Positions 11,431-21,330 of a stretch of DNA of 64,000 bases are shown piece after piece. The notes below the pieces were generated by a model. It had not been told where the DNA came from, made no database searches, and saw only the letters and a program-made list of their open reading frames with translations. The position numbers and the translations under genes are program-made. Every line of letters starts with the position of its first letter. Position 1 is the stretch's first letter. Location: NCBI GenBank assembly GCA_963585895.1, contig OY757904.1, forward strand, positions 3,204,112-3,268,111, written 5' to 3'. This DNA comes from Sepioteuthis lessoniana (taxonomy: Eukaryota > Mollusca > Cephalopoda > Myopsida > Loliginidae).

Positions 11431-12116
11431 AAAAATAATAAGAAAAAGTAGACAGAGTCTTTGGAACGGCCAGATGACCACTGGTAAGTCAGGCCACTTT
11501 TTGTAGGTCGGCCAGTCACGGGTGAATGACTATGGTAATTAAAGATGACTAGGAAACCCCCCCAAAAACAAAAAATGGAGGCCCAAATCTTCTGCACAGG
11601 TGTGAGACCACTAGAAACGGAGATGTACTCCCCCCGACACCAGGCGGAAGTAAGGGTACGACTCAGGTTTGTTGGTTTGGAGACATGATGAGGTAAAGAA
11701 GAGAAGTGAACACTAGCCAAAGACAATGTCAAGAGAGACGAAAATTGAGGCCTCCATTTTGGGGATGATCTCCGAAAACGGGGCCTCACATCAGACGTGA
11801 ACCTGTAGAGACGAAACCTGCTCACAAGAACGTTAGAACTACAACAGAAAACTAGAAAGAAAATTCAAGGCTTCTCTCTTTCTCTCCTCATGATATGCTG
11901 TTTCTTTTTGTCCAGCTAATGTGGGCGACTCATGTTTTTTTTCTCCTGACGACTACTTAAAAAGTGCAGTTGTGAATAAACTTTTCTGTCAGTGAACTAA
12001 GACAGATTTTAGTGTGTTTGTCTCCTTTTCTCACGAGAGGTTGTAAAAAAGCCTATGCGAAGATATACATTTGGTATGCAATGGTACAACGTCCTACTCG
12101 GTGCAGTAACATTACA
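11320..12116 (+). mobile_element. probable solo LTR inside L-repeat
   Basis: The foreign segment begins TGTAACGTG and ends ATTACA, so its termini form a short inverted repeat (TGTAA / TTACA). Flanks ATATT (11315-11319) and ATCTT (12117-12121) could be a 5-bp target duplication with one mismatch. Near the 3' end there is TGAATAAAC (about 11974-11983), a possible polyadenylation signal. A (GA)n array lies at 11379-11427. No internal coding region is present, as expected after LTR-LTR recombination. The minus-strand open frames here are created by the GA array. Confidence 0.5.
11379..11427. repeat. (GA)n microsatellite
   Basis: An uninterrupted GA array inside the probable solo LTR. It makes long Ser/Leu-rich false frames on the complementary strand. 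Confidence 0.95.
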
Positions 12117-12490
12117 ATCTTCAATTTGGTACCGTTATGGTACATATGGAGTACCCCTTCATTGGCATTACACCTAAGTCCACTCTGACCAGGAGTGGTA
12201 GTATCTGATTGGGTCCCATCTATGGATCAAATGAAAATGTTAATCATTACTATACTTGAAACCATAACTGTGTGCAAAAAATGAATGATGTTAAATTATT
12301 AGTATTAGATAGGAATACTTGAAACCATTTAACTGTGTGCAAACGAATGAACACGGGTACGTTTTAAAATAATGTTAACTACAAAATATTCATGTATAAA
12401 TCATATGTATATGAATAGACAAGATTTAGCATTACATTATCAACAATGGTTTATATGGCATTAAACACAACCAACCAACCAACCAGCCAA
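12117..12490 (+). repeat. L-repeat copy 2, right part
   Basis: The family resumes with GGAGTACCCCTTCATTGGC, GACCAGGAGTGG and GGGTCCCATCTATGGATCAA. It then has two AACTGTGTGCAAA units, and ends in a diverged tail reading TTTATATGGCATTAAACACA followed by CCAACCAACC. Confidence 0.75.
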
Positions 12491-13266
12491 GAAATCTAAT
12501 ATCAAAAAAGTATGTTGTTGGGTTGTGGGGTTTCAACAAAGTCAAAATCAAGAGATGATGACGAGTTCAGAAGAAAGAAAGGTCAGAAACGATGTCAAAG
12601 AAAATATGCTATTCACTTTATGCTCGTGTTTCAACCTCCTTTTAGATTGGTCTCAAATAAGGAAGACAATAAGTTGTAATTTTGACTTGAATACGGAGTT
12701 GGTGGGTCGTTAGTTTCAAAATTTAAGTCTTTACTTGTCCTTTGTCGGTTACTGTCTGACTGAGTCTTTTTAAAAATCCTCTAATTATCGTATGACCGTT
12801 TCTCATATCCAGCACGACAGTTCTCCTGGTTGAATCTGTATTGTCGGTCACACACCCATTCACCAGGTTCATTGGGGGAAAGCAATTACATCATTACAAT
12901 ATGATTCGATTGTTATAATCTTTATTTGGAGTACGAAAGTTTGTATTACTTCATCTGTTGGAAGTGATAGATAACTTTCAATTCTTCATGATTTGTAAAT
13001 ATCAACAATTAATGTTGAAGTATACTTCACCTTAGACATACAAAGACAAATGTGGTCTTGTTAACAAAAACTACTATCTGTGAAGTTTAAGCGTCTGACA
13101 AGTACAGTCGCTGCTACTGATAATTATGATAATCTTATTGGTGGAGGGAAGACAAACACAAAACTCAACTCATCTTAAATCTAGTACCTTCTACTGTTTA
13201 TTCACTTTTTTGGTTCGATTATTGAGACCGTAGAAATACGTAGTGCCCGTCAGTAACGATTCGGAG
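12491..13266. other. unassigned interval up to the gap
   Basis: No transposon, repeat copy or RNA gene is recognised. The frame at 12525-12713 is unremarkable. The sequence stops at the assembly gap. Confidence 0.5.
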
Positions 13267-13466
13267 NNNNNNNNNNNNNNNNNNNNNNNNNNNNNNNNNN
13301 NNNNNNNNNNNNNNNNNNNNNNNNNNNNNNNNNNNNNNNNNNNNNNNNNNNNNNNNNNNNNNNNNNNNNNNNNNNNNNNNNNNNNNNNNNNNNNNNNNNN
13401 NNNNNNNNNNNNNNNNNNNNNNNNNNNNNNNNNNNNNNNNNNNNNNNNNNNNNNNNNNNNNNNNNN
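13267..13466. other. assembly gap (200 N)
   Basis: Exactly 200 undetermined bases, a conventional placeholder size. By comparison with 43830-43949, the missing sequence should include the first ~100 bases of the mariner that follows. Confidence 0.99.
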
Positions 13467-13589
13467 GATGACTGACCAATTATTATTTCCGGTTCAAATG
13501 AACAGCTACAGCAGCAATAGGAATACACCCCTACTAAAGCCTGATTGTCACAGCTGGTGAATTTCAAACATGCAATCAGGACGAGAGGA

Positions 13590-13810
13590 CACTTTAGAAG
13601 AACGATATGCAATAAAATTCTGTTTTAAACTTGGAAAAAATGCCACAGAAAGGTATGGAATACTTCAGACTGCTTTTGGAGCATCTTGAATGAATTGAGC
13701 ATCAGTTTTTGAGTGGCATAAGAGGTTCTAGGAAGGCAGGGAGTCTGTGAGGGATGATGAGAGATGTGGGAGGAGTAAGGAGTTCAATACACCTGAGTTG
13801 ATTGGCTAAA
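13590..13810 (+). pseudogene. mariner family A transposase, N-terminal part
   Basis: The decayed frame encodes the DNA-binding start of the transposase (EERYAIKFCFKLGKNATE..., then SVFEWHKRF-equivalent, SVRDDERCGRSKEFNTPELIG). At least two stops are present (TGAATTGAG and TTCTAGGAAG). It ends abruptly at a TTGATTGGCTA junction. Confidence 0.8.
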
Positions 13811-13834
13811 GGGTTAGGGTTAGGGTTAAGGTTA
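13811..13834. repeat. telomere-like TTAGGG patch at deletion junction
   Basis: The sequence reads about three and a half units of GGGTTA, then a degenerate GGTTAAGGTTA. It sits exactly where a ~430-bp mariner segment is missing, with no counterpart in the other family A copy. TTAGGG is the usual animal telomere unit. Confidence 0.85.
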
Positions 13835-14273
13835 CTATGTTGAGGTTTTAAGGGAGTTCAGGAAGAGATTCCGTCGGAAGACGCCAGCACTCTTCAAATC
13901 GGCTCAGTGGCATTTCCACCTGGTCAATGCACCAATGCCCAACTCCATCCTTGTCACAGACTATTTGACCAAGATGGGTATCAAGACAGTTCCTCACCCT
14001 CCCTATAGCCCAGACCTTGATCCCTGTGACTTTTGCTTATTCCCTAAGCTCAGAGGCTGTCGTTATGAGACAATTGAAGAGATGAAAGAAGCTGTGACGA
14101 AGGTCATTGACACGCTCACACAAGAGGACTTCCATGGAGCCTTTCAGAAGTTGTTGGAACGGCACAACAAGTGCATTGCAGCCGGAGGAGATTACTTCGA
14201 AGAGGACGAGAGTTTCATGTGTGTACTATCAATAAAAGTGCCCATACGAAAAAATGTCTGGAAACTTATTTAA
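13835..14273 (+). pseudogene. mariner family A transposase, C-terminal part
   Basis: An open frame covers 13935-14273, with coding similarity from about 13840. The second catalytic motif reads HLVNAP (about 13914-13931) where the minus copy has HQDNAP, so that Asp is lost. The third is kept: VPHPPYSPDLDPCDFCLFP (about 13987-14045). The C-terminus RHNKCIAAGGDYFEEDESF matches the element end at position 1. Confidence 0.88.
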
Positions 14274-14282
14274 TGATCCTCG

Positions 14283-14284
<2 letters not shown>

Positions 14285-14332
<48 letters not shown>
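14285..14332. repeat. (TA)n(TG)n microsatellite at mariner 3' end
   Basis: A TA array of about 14 bases followed by a TG array starts directly at the 3' end of the mariner, so the transposon's TA target probably lay within it. Confidence 0.9.
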
Positions 14333-14339
14333 CTATTCC

Positions 14340-15005
14340 ACATATTCATCCAGCATTTCAACACACTTGCCATATCGTTTATCAATTTTTTTTATCCTTT
14401 CAAAAATATTTATAAAAAATTCTTTATTTCGAACGTGTAAACCTCTGAAACGAATTTTATCCTCAAAATTCGTACAGTTCTTTGCTCTATTGGAAGGATT
14501 CTTCTGTGATACCCCTCAGCTCCATCGTTACGGCCTTCTTGATGACCTCCACGCCTTAAAAACGAGTCCCCTTGGTGATCCCGCTGAGCGTGGGGAAAAA
14601 ATTCACGCAGAGTAAGATCAAGTGAATTGGTAAATTTTTCTAGTACAGCGGTGTTTCTCTCGACCAGGAACTGCCGGATGCTTAACGCATCCAGTTTTAT
14701 TACTTTGATGATATAATCAAATCTTACTTACTTTATAATCAAACACTGTCATCTTTCATATCCAGCTGATTTGTGATCATTCAAAAAGTGAATCGACGAT
14801 TTCCACACACCATCTGCTTTGCCCGTTTTGAAAGTTTCCAACTCTTAGAGTCATCTTTCACCTCCTCTGATCTTTCTTTTAACCTTTTGTGCCTCTCAAA
14901 AACACGTGTTTGTAACAAGATGTAATCTTTATATAATTGCTGAAGCATTTCAAGTACCTGAGACGGAGTTTTCTCGAACGGGACCCAAAATTTCAGGTTT
15001 ATTTA
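14340..15005 (-). pseudogene. mariner family C transposase remnant
   Basis: On the minus strand, 15005-14750 encodes a decayed N-terminal DNA-binding region (VFERHKRLKERSEEVKDDS, then MITNQLDM). 14715-14345 encodes a C-terminal part (RQFLVERNTAVLEK, KGTRF, VIKKAVTMELRGITEESFQ). This arrangement is typical of the SETMAR-type mariner transposases common in invertebrates. The central section with the first two catalytic Asp is missing, and the PPYSPDLAP motif is eroded. I could not place terminal repeats. Confidence 0.65.
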
Positions 15006-15530
15006 TTCATCTGTGAACGATCTTAAAACCATGTGAAAACAAATTCGATGGTTGTAGAAAGTTAAGATAACTTATATACTCCTAAAATATTATGTTAGAT
15101 GATAACGCAATCCGCTTCTTTTGTTCATAGCTCCCACAGCAAAACCACTCCCTTTACTCTATTATGTATATCATTTATTATTCCATGTATATTATTTATG
15201 CATAATAACCCTTAACTGACTATTGTCAGTGGTCGGAAATTGTATCATAATCAAATTATAACACTTTTAGATTCTTAGGTCATTCAATAATTTTTTTTTT
15301 TTTATAAAGCAAAACATCATTGTAAACTCTGCATTATTTGGAATTGACTTATAGCAAAAATTATTTTAATCATTCAAAAACATTTGTTTTGAGGTTACTC
15401 AATATAGTATCAAATCAGACAGGTCGTTTCTGGCTTGAACAGACCCCACCAAACTTTTGCTGGCTGAGTTGTAAAAAGCATATGAAATTTACAGAAGAAT
15501 GAGATGCGTACGGAGACGAATGTTTTAGTC
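15006..15530. other. unassigned interval
   Basis: AT-rich sequence, no recognisable coding or repeat feature. Confidence 0.5.
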
Positions 15531-15534
15531 AAAA

Positions 15535-15640
15535 ATTGTTTACAAATGGGCAAAACCTGAGTCGAAAAAAACAGTCAATAGAGTGGAAACACACTGACTC
15601 TCCAGTAAAGAAAAAGGTCTGGGTACACATAAGCTGAAAC
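15535..15640 (+). pseudogene. possible small mariner transposase fragment
   Basis: A short frame near 15547-15625 reads RKKQSIEWKHTDSPVKKK. It resembles the mariner segment just after the first catalytic Asp (…QS-x-x-WKH-x-x-SPRPKK). It is too short to be sure. Confidence 0.35.
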
Positions 15641-15734
15641 CCAATAGCTCTTCTCAAGAATTGAGCACTCCCAGTGGCTGATAACGTATATATAAAACAG
15701 TATACGTAAAAAATTCCTTCAATACGGCTGAGAA

Positions 15735-15850
15735 TGACGATGGGTCAGGGGTAAGATATCCGACTGACGTAAAGTCAGCTGTGTTTCGATCCCAGCTTGA
15801 AGAATCTCACGTGTCACTGAAGAGTCTATCTGTGGAGAACTATATATATA
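15735..15850 (+). repeat. possible tRNA-derived SINE head
   Basis: GGGTCAGGGGTAAGATATCC resembles an RNA polymerase III A box, and about 35 bases later TGTGTTTCGATCCCAGC matches a B box. The fold is not that of a true tRNA, so a tRNA-derived SINE or pseudogene is more likely. Confidence 0.35.
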
Positions 15851-15984
15851 TATTATTTCAAGTATTCAACAGTTCGTATATAATTTTCCTTTAGTCTTTC
15901 AAAAATCGATAAAAATTCCTTTACTGATTATGAAAAATATATATTGGATTTGTGCATTGAATTATATTCCAAATGTTTTATAGT

Positions 15985-16394
15985 TTGGTTTAGTTTCGTT
16001 GGGTTTTATGGCATATCAAACATTGTTGGTTATTTAATGCCAAATCCATTTTTATACAAATAAACAGTTTTATTTTAACAAATCAGTTTAGCATAAGTAT
16101 GGTTTTTTGTTTACACAAAGTTCACTGAAAAAGTTCTATTTCAAACAATTCAGTTTAGCATCAGTACGCAATTTAAATGTCAAAAACGGTTCTATTTCAA
16201 ACAATTTAGTTTCGCATAGGAAAGCAGTTAAAATTTCAAAAACAGTTTAATTTCAAACAATTCAGTTTAGCATAAGTATACAGTTTAAAATGTTAAAATC
16301 AGTTCTATCTCAAACGATTCAGTTTTGTTCACTTAGTTAAATGGTTCCAAGTATTGTTAAGTATAACGAACAATTCAATTAGAAATCAGTCATT
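15985..16394 (-). repeat. L-repeat copy 3, 3' part
   Basis: On the minus strand this reads CAAATGACTGATTTC, AACCATTTAACTAAGTG, a run of ATGCTAAACTGAATTGTTTG units, and then the family's 3' tail TGGATTTGGCATTAAATAAC ... TTTGATATGCCATAAAACCC. The 5' part lies at 17860-17476, on the other side of the RTE-like LINE. Confidence 0.8.
16086..16321 (-). repeat. ~56-bp tandem units within the L-repeat
   Basis: GTTTAGCAT-type starts (plus-strand text) lie at 16086, 16153, 16209 and 16265, giving unit lengths of 67, 56 and 56, with the last running to 16321. Each unit ends in TTCAAACAATTCA or close to it. Further single units of the same type occur at 17575-17625 and, on the plus strand, at 1777 and 1905. 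Confidence 0.85.
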
Positions 16395-17475
16395 TATTTT
16401 CACACATCATCACCATGATGTCACGCTGCCAGCACGGATCTCCCTGATCCTCTTTCGCCACCTGTCTCTATTGTTCATTGCTCCCGGGAGGTCTTCAAGA
16501 CTCTATCCTGTATCGGCACAGATCCGTTGTATATCGGTTCTAGCAGGTCGCCCCGCCTTTGCTCGTCCATGTGAAGGGGTCCACAGGAGTATATCTCTTG
16601 AGAGTTCGTCCTTATTTCTCCGCAGTTTCCTGCATGTGTGATTCGTCTAACTTGGATAGTTTTCGTGATGGGTGATAGGGGGCCGTATAGCTGCTGTTTC
16701 GTGGGGTGTTGCCTCCAGAACTTGTTCAATATTTCTCTCAACTTTCTTGTGTAATTGCCATCAAGCTTTTTCTTCATACGTTTTGTTAGTGTCCATGTTG
16801 TGCATCCATATAGTAGTATCGACACGACTGCTGCTTGGAAAAATCTGCGTTTTATTTTATTGGTGCGGTCTGATTTCCATATGACTGATATTCTCTCAAT
16901 AGCTGTCCATGCCTTTGGTAATCGCGTGTGGTTATCTTTCTCGGTTGATGAGGTAGATGAACTTGTCCACTAGTTTCAGAGAACTACCATTTAGTGTGGA
17001 GATGTTGCCTCTTTGATTAAAGCACATGTACTCCGTCTTGTCTACACTGACATGAAGGCCTATGCCAATAGCTGCTCGTTCCAGACTATGTAGCAGTGTT
17101 TCGGCTTGGGCGGGTGTATTGGCTAAAAGCGCTATGTCATCGGTGTAGTCGGCGTCGGTAATTGTTTTTGCGGGGTATCTTCTGTTTCTTTCCTATCAAT
17201 AGACGTTCTAAGCACGTAGTCTAGGCAGATGATAAACAGGTATTGAGATAATGTATCTCCTTGCAGCACACCTGCTACAATGTCGAAGTAGTGTGTATCT
17301 CCATCCGATGAGCGGACTTTTACTTTAGTGTTTTTATATAGCATCATTATAGCTGCGACGGTTTCTTTGGGGAGGTCGTTGGCAAGAATTATTGGCTCCA
17401 TCTTCCCTCTTTGTAGGGAGTCAAAGGGCTTGGAGAAGTTGACAAATGATATTTTTGCGTCAAGTTTTTTTTGTA
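16395..17475 (-). pseudogene. RTE-like LINE, RT and C-terminal part
   Basis: Read from high to low coordinates. FVNFSKPFDSLQRGKME (about 17445-17400) is the RT A-box region. FDIVAGVLQGDTLSQYLFIICLDYVLRTS follows, then an RT active site reading YTDD (17136-17147), where YADD is usual. The C-terminal LYGCTTWTLTKRM, HAGNCGEIRTNSQ and GRAKAGRPARTDIQRICADTG-type segment runs to about 16480. The 3' end is a short ATGATG-type tail (16400-16415). The 5' half with the endonuclease is missing. The C-terminal sequence is shared with 45702-46190. Placement in the RTE group is from recall of the family. Confidence 0.75.
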
Positions 17476-17860
17476 CGTATACCTAGAATTCGATGGATAG
17501 TCAAAATTTGTGATGTCGTGGATCGAATTACAATGATTCACACTCATGAATTTACGCACAGTTAAGTGTAAAAACAGTTCATTTTAGCATAAGCACGCAC
17601 TTTAGATATCAGAACAGTTCTATTTGACGCACAATTAGGACCTTATCAGGTATTATCCCTACGGGCCAGAACGGACCTGGGAGCGATGGCAATAAAAGGG
17701 TACTCCGCATTTCCCAAAATTTCCAAGGCTGGAACCTCACCATCAGATGGTTTAATCTCATATCCAGGACACTTGTTGGGCGGGTTCTTACCCCTCTGCA
17801 AAGAAGCAGTCGGTATATTTTACAGCCCACCCCCGAGCCGACTGGGCTAAATACTTTTAG
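17476..17860 (-). repeat. L-repeat copy 3, 5' part
   Basis: On the minus strand it starts AGCCCAGTCGGCTCGGGGGT. It keeps GTCCTGGATATGAGATTAAA, CCATCTGATGGTGAGGTTCC, TGCGGAGTACCC, CTCCCAGGTCCGTTCTGGCC and GATAAGGTCCTA in the standard order. It is a well-preserved copy of the family head. Confidence 0.85.
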
Positions 17861-18403
17861 TTAATTGATATTGAAACTATATATACATTATATAAAATTA
17901 TGTTTTCATCATGGATTTTCAGCAGGAATATTAGAATTTATGTCCATTGAGCAAGAATTTTATTATTCCGTCCAAAATTTCTATCATTTATGTTGAAACC
18001 TTAATTCACCACTGAGATGATTTTTATACCGTTATTAAAGACGATTGTAGTATAATCATGCAAAATACTGTTAGACAAAAAAGAAAACATTCTTCACAAT
18101 TTAATTACGTCAAGTACATCAAGCAAATAATGAATTCAACCTCGGCAAATTATGTATTAAGTGAAACATTGTATTAGACGTTATAATCATCTTTATTTTA
18201 AGTTTTGGTGATTTTTTGTAAAAACAATTTCGGAAGCATTTTAGAAATTAGAATCCAATTTACTTTGCTTGTTCTAAAAATGGATGAAATGATTTCATCA
18301 GTTATAGTTGAATGACTCATCTCTGTGAAATTCAGTTTTCAGTCTCTCTTTTATTTCTCTCTCTGTCTATCTCTGTCTCTCTGTCTCCCTCCCTACATAA
18401 ATC
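17861..18403. other. unassigned interval with CT-rich stretch
   Basis: No gene or repeat copy is recognised. A CTCTCTGTCTAT-type pyrimidine run lies at about 18340-18395, next to the L-repeat. Confidence 0.5.
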
Positions 18404-18613
18404 CAGCCCAGTCGGCCGGGGTTGTAGAATACATCGACTACATCTCTGAAGAGAGTTAAGACCCCACCAAACAAGTGTCCTGGATATGACATTAAACAAT
18501 CTGATGGTGAGGCTCCATATTGGATATTTGGGAATGTAGAGTACCGCTTTGTTGCTATTGCTCCCAGGTCTATTCTGACCTGGAATGGTTGTACCTGATA
18601 GGTCCTATCAATG
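18404..18613 (+). repeat. L-repeat copy 4, left part (outer layer of the nest)
   Basis: It begins CAGCCCAGTCGGCCGGGGTT. It keeps TCCTGGATATGACATTAAAC, AATCTGATGGTGAGGCTCC, CTCCCAGGTCTATTCTGACC and GGTCCTATCAATG, where the next expected bases are GGTCAA. Instead a gypsy LTR begins at 18614. The repeat resumes at 29494 with CATGGGTCAAATT. Confidence 0.9.
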
Positions 18614-18712
18614 TGTTATGGTGATATATACCATGAAGTTACTGCATAGACCCTCCCCGACAATATAAAGAGTGAATGGCCCGATAAACGAGACAAGTGA
18701 GTCGAGTCAGTT
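18614..18712 (+). mobile_element. Ty3/gypsy element 2, 5' LTR, first part
   Basis: TGTTATGGTGATATATACC through GTGAGTCGAGTCAGTT matches 29313-29411 base for base over most of its length, including ACTGCATAGACCCTC and CGATAAACGAGACAAG. The LTR breaks off at 18712, where the L1/Tx1-like LINE starts. Confidence 0.85.
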
Positions 18713-20790
18713 GGGAAGCTTGATAAGCCACGAAGGCAATATTCCAGCTTTTTCATTGGACCGCATATCTTTGGCCGTGTTTCTGATCCAAGTTCGTTTT
18801 TTTTTACCCTCCCCGGAGGTAAAACGAGACATTTGTGTTCGTTGACGCTGTTTTCGTATCCGTTTTGTCCGTTTTGGTACCCGTTTTGGTACCCATTTTG
18901 TCTAAGTTGTTCGTTTCGTGTTTGTAAAATCAAAGCTGTTCAACCTTCTGCGGTTGCCCCTGCAGCCATGGAGGTGAGCCAAAAAAGGAAAAAGACCACT
19001 CCCCCGGCCTCTGAAAAAGTGGGAATAAAACCGTCCACTAGTACGGAAGTGTCAGAAAGAGGAAGGCCGTTACACAAAGACCCTTGGGAAACTAGGGAGA
19101 GAGGTACATCTCCCTCACTGTAAGTTTCTCTGGCACAAGAGTCCCCGGCCGCAGATAGCTTGTCTATTGAGCCGGCACAAAGGCTAAAAACAATGAATAG
19201 CTCAGAAAACCAAACCCATGGCGGCGAAAGGGAAAAAGTCCTGAAGACTATGAGTGGGATTGGGTGAACAAGTATGCCCAGTACTTTCAGGGCAATACTA
19301 TCTTCCCTATCCCCGTAGAAACAAACCAACTAGAAACGAATACGGACTTGTTCATAGTCACTGATCTGAGATTAAAAAGACTGGCTGGATTGAAAAAGGA
19401 AGTGTTTGGAGAGCTTCTCAAAACAAATGGAGTTTCATGTTGGTGTTACGGCTGACGTAGTTATGCCAAACGAGACCTCTTGCTACCAACTGAAGGCGAA
19501 ACACAGAAGTTTGCGGCCAAAATCATAGTTACCAAGTTCTACCGGTTGAATGAGTTGGTAGCCAGAGCATCAAGGTAACTGTGTTTAATGTTCCCGTCGG
19601 GCTCCTGGAAAACGTACTCGCTTCGTTCCTCACCTAATACGGGAGGGTTGAAGAGGTCAATCCCATCAAAGACAGCGCTGGCATAGAAAACGCAGACTAC
19701 TCTTTACTCGTCTGCTTGAAGAGGAGGGGTTCTAGGAAATCCCTGACACCATAATTTAAGAAGGTCGGTAGATGATGGTTGTCGTTGAGGACAGGCTTTG
19801 CAGACAATTGGGACTACCCTAAAAAAAGGTGAAAGGTCCATCAAAGAAGCCAATCGAGAAATCGAAGGCAATATCAACACCGAAACCGAGGGACAAGCAA
19901 GTGGTAAAAGGAAAAGGAAATCTTCCGAAACCACTCAAAAGTCCACCTTTGCAACCCTAGAAAAATCTCAAAGGTGACCACCCAGGTTCTTCTGAACAAA
20001 AAGGCACCAGCTGAAATATCTTCTTCCCTGTCCCCAAGCAGGAAGAAGAAACAACAATAGAAGAACCAATAAAAGTGACATGTGCTGGAGCCCAAAAAAG
20101 AAGAAGGGACAGCGCAGAAGGAAAATCCAAAAGTATTTTCAAAAAAGTGGTCTCCCGGTCCCCTTCTTCTTCTTCTTCTTCAAAAAAACAAAAAAAAAAA
20201 AAAACAATTTTGAGGAACCCTCACACATTTCATCTCATTCTCCTGAAAAAGCTGCCTAGCTTCAATCTTCACACACACCTAACTCCTCCCCGACCCCTGC
20301 CAGCCCTTTCATTAGCTCAGTTTGTTCGCATTCAGAGACTGGGGAGAAATCCTCCACCAAAAACATGGAACAAAATCGGCCGAGTCAAAGGGTTAAATTT
20401 CCGCGGAACTTGTGGCGGAAAGTTAATGTGCAATCGGAGCTGTAGAAGACTTTCAGCACGGAAAAACACTTAAGCTTCTCCTTGTGCAAGTGTCAAAGCC
20501 ATTAAACTTTAAGAGTGCCCCCATGGTGACCACCTTCATCCGTTCGACCGATAACTGCAGCGGCCAGGTGTGGCGATTTCTGGAGATGGTCAGCCAGGCT
20601 GTTTCGGATGTTCAGTTGGAGCATCCCACTCTGCAAAAAAAGTCAAATTTTTGTTCACGGAAAGTCTCTATATATGTTCATCAATCCCTCTATTTGGTCC
20701 TCAAAGGGACGGCCGAGTGACGACTGAGCTCGGTACTGGCTTCCTGAGACATCTTTAAGACGAAGTATTTTGAGGCCTTTGTAGACAGTG
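18713..20790 (+). pseudogene. L1/Tx1-like LINE, 5' UTR and ORF1
   Basis: The leader at 18713-18967 contains three imperfect TCCGTTTTGGTACC-type units near 18855-18900. The likely ORF1 start is the ATG at 18968 (MEVSQKRKKTTPPASEK...). ORF1 continues in shifted frames (YAQYFQGNTIFPIPVETNQL near 19273; FGELLKTNGVSCW near 19409). It then has a Lys/Ser-rich low-complexity stretch (about 19840-20220), as expected for an RNA-binding ORF1 protein. Multiple stops and frameshifts make it inactive. It is much more GC-balanced than its surroundings. Confidence 0.7.
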
Positions 20791-20810
20791 AGTACGGACT
20801 GTGAGTCAGG

Positions 20811-21330
20811 ATGACTTTAAAATTTGCCAGGGTGAATATGAAGGGACTGAGGGATCCCAGCAAGTGCGAAAACTTGGTGGGTGGACTCTCGAACCACTGT
20901 GAGAATGTCGTCGCTGTGCAAGAGACTCACTTCATTTGCGCAGCGGACTCTCGGATGCTGGAGAATGACTGTCGTCTTTTCAGCATACGGCAGCCTCTGT
21001 AGCGCTGTGGTCTCTTTGCTAGTTGGACGCAGCCTTGACGCGAATGTCAATCTTTGCTAGTGACGAGGGCTGATTAGTTATGGCCGATGTTTATGCGCCC
21101 AATATCGCTGGTGAGAGACGCTCTTTCTTTCGACAGTTGGGGCCGTTTCTTGATGACCTATAGCAGCTAGTTTTAGTGGGTAATTGGAGCGCGATCCTTG
21201 ACCCCAAGATAGATAAGGCCGGGAGGGGTGCTAGTGGGTCGGATAGATGTGAAAGCAGTCCGATCGACATGCTGGCAGAGCACAATTTGTTCGACAGGTT
21301 TTGTCTGGTCGGGTGATGTGGACGTGATTA
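20811..21330 (+). pseudogene. L1/Tx1-like LINE ORF2, endonuclease domain
   Basis: ORF2 begins MTLKFARVNMKGLRD at 20811. The apurinic-type endonuclease shows VVAVQETHF (catalytic Glu motif, about 20910-20936), VYAPN (about 21090) and GNWSAILDPKIDKAGRG (about 21179-21229), where active enzymes have GDWN. The Asp and Asn of that motif are replaced. Stops follow QPL (20999-21001) and DDL (21160). The TDHILVRVSLRLA segment at 21414-21452 carries the closing His motif. Confidence 0.8.

Larger units (their letters stand above)
13467..14284 (+). mobile_element. mariner family A, internally deleted copy
   Basis: It matches the minus-strand copy at 42667-43949. Its 5' end lies in the gap. The N-terminal transposase region (about 13590-13810) is followed by a telomere-like patch (13811-13834), and then by the C-terminal half. 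About 430 bp, including the first catalytic Asp, is missing relative to the other copy (43081-43510 there). The 3' terminal repeat AATGTCTGGAAACTTATTTAA ends at about 14284, against a TA array. Confidence 0.9.

Noticed and set aside
11035..11825. Minus-strand Ser/Leu-rich frames of 148 and 179 codons
   Set aside because: They run through the (GA)n array of the probable solo LTR and switch frame around it. They have no domain and are explained by the repeat.
18616..18933. Minus-strand frame with NGYQNGYQNGQNGYENS repeats
   Set aside because: It is the complement of the CCGTTTTGGTACC-type units in the 5' leader of the Tx1-like LINE, on the wrong strand and crossing the LTR/LINE junction.
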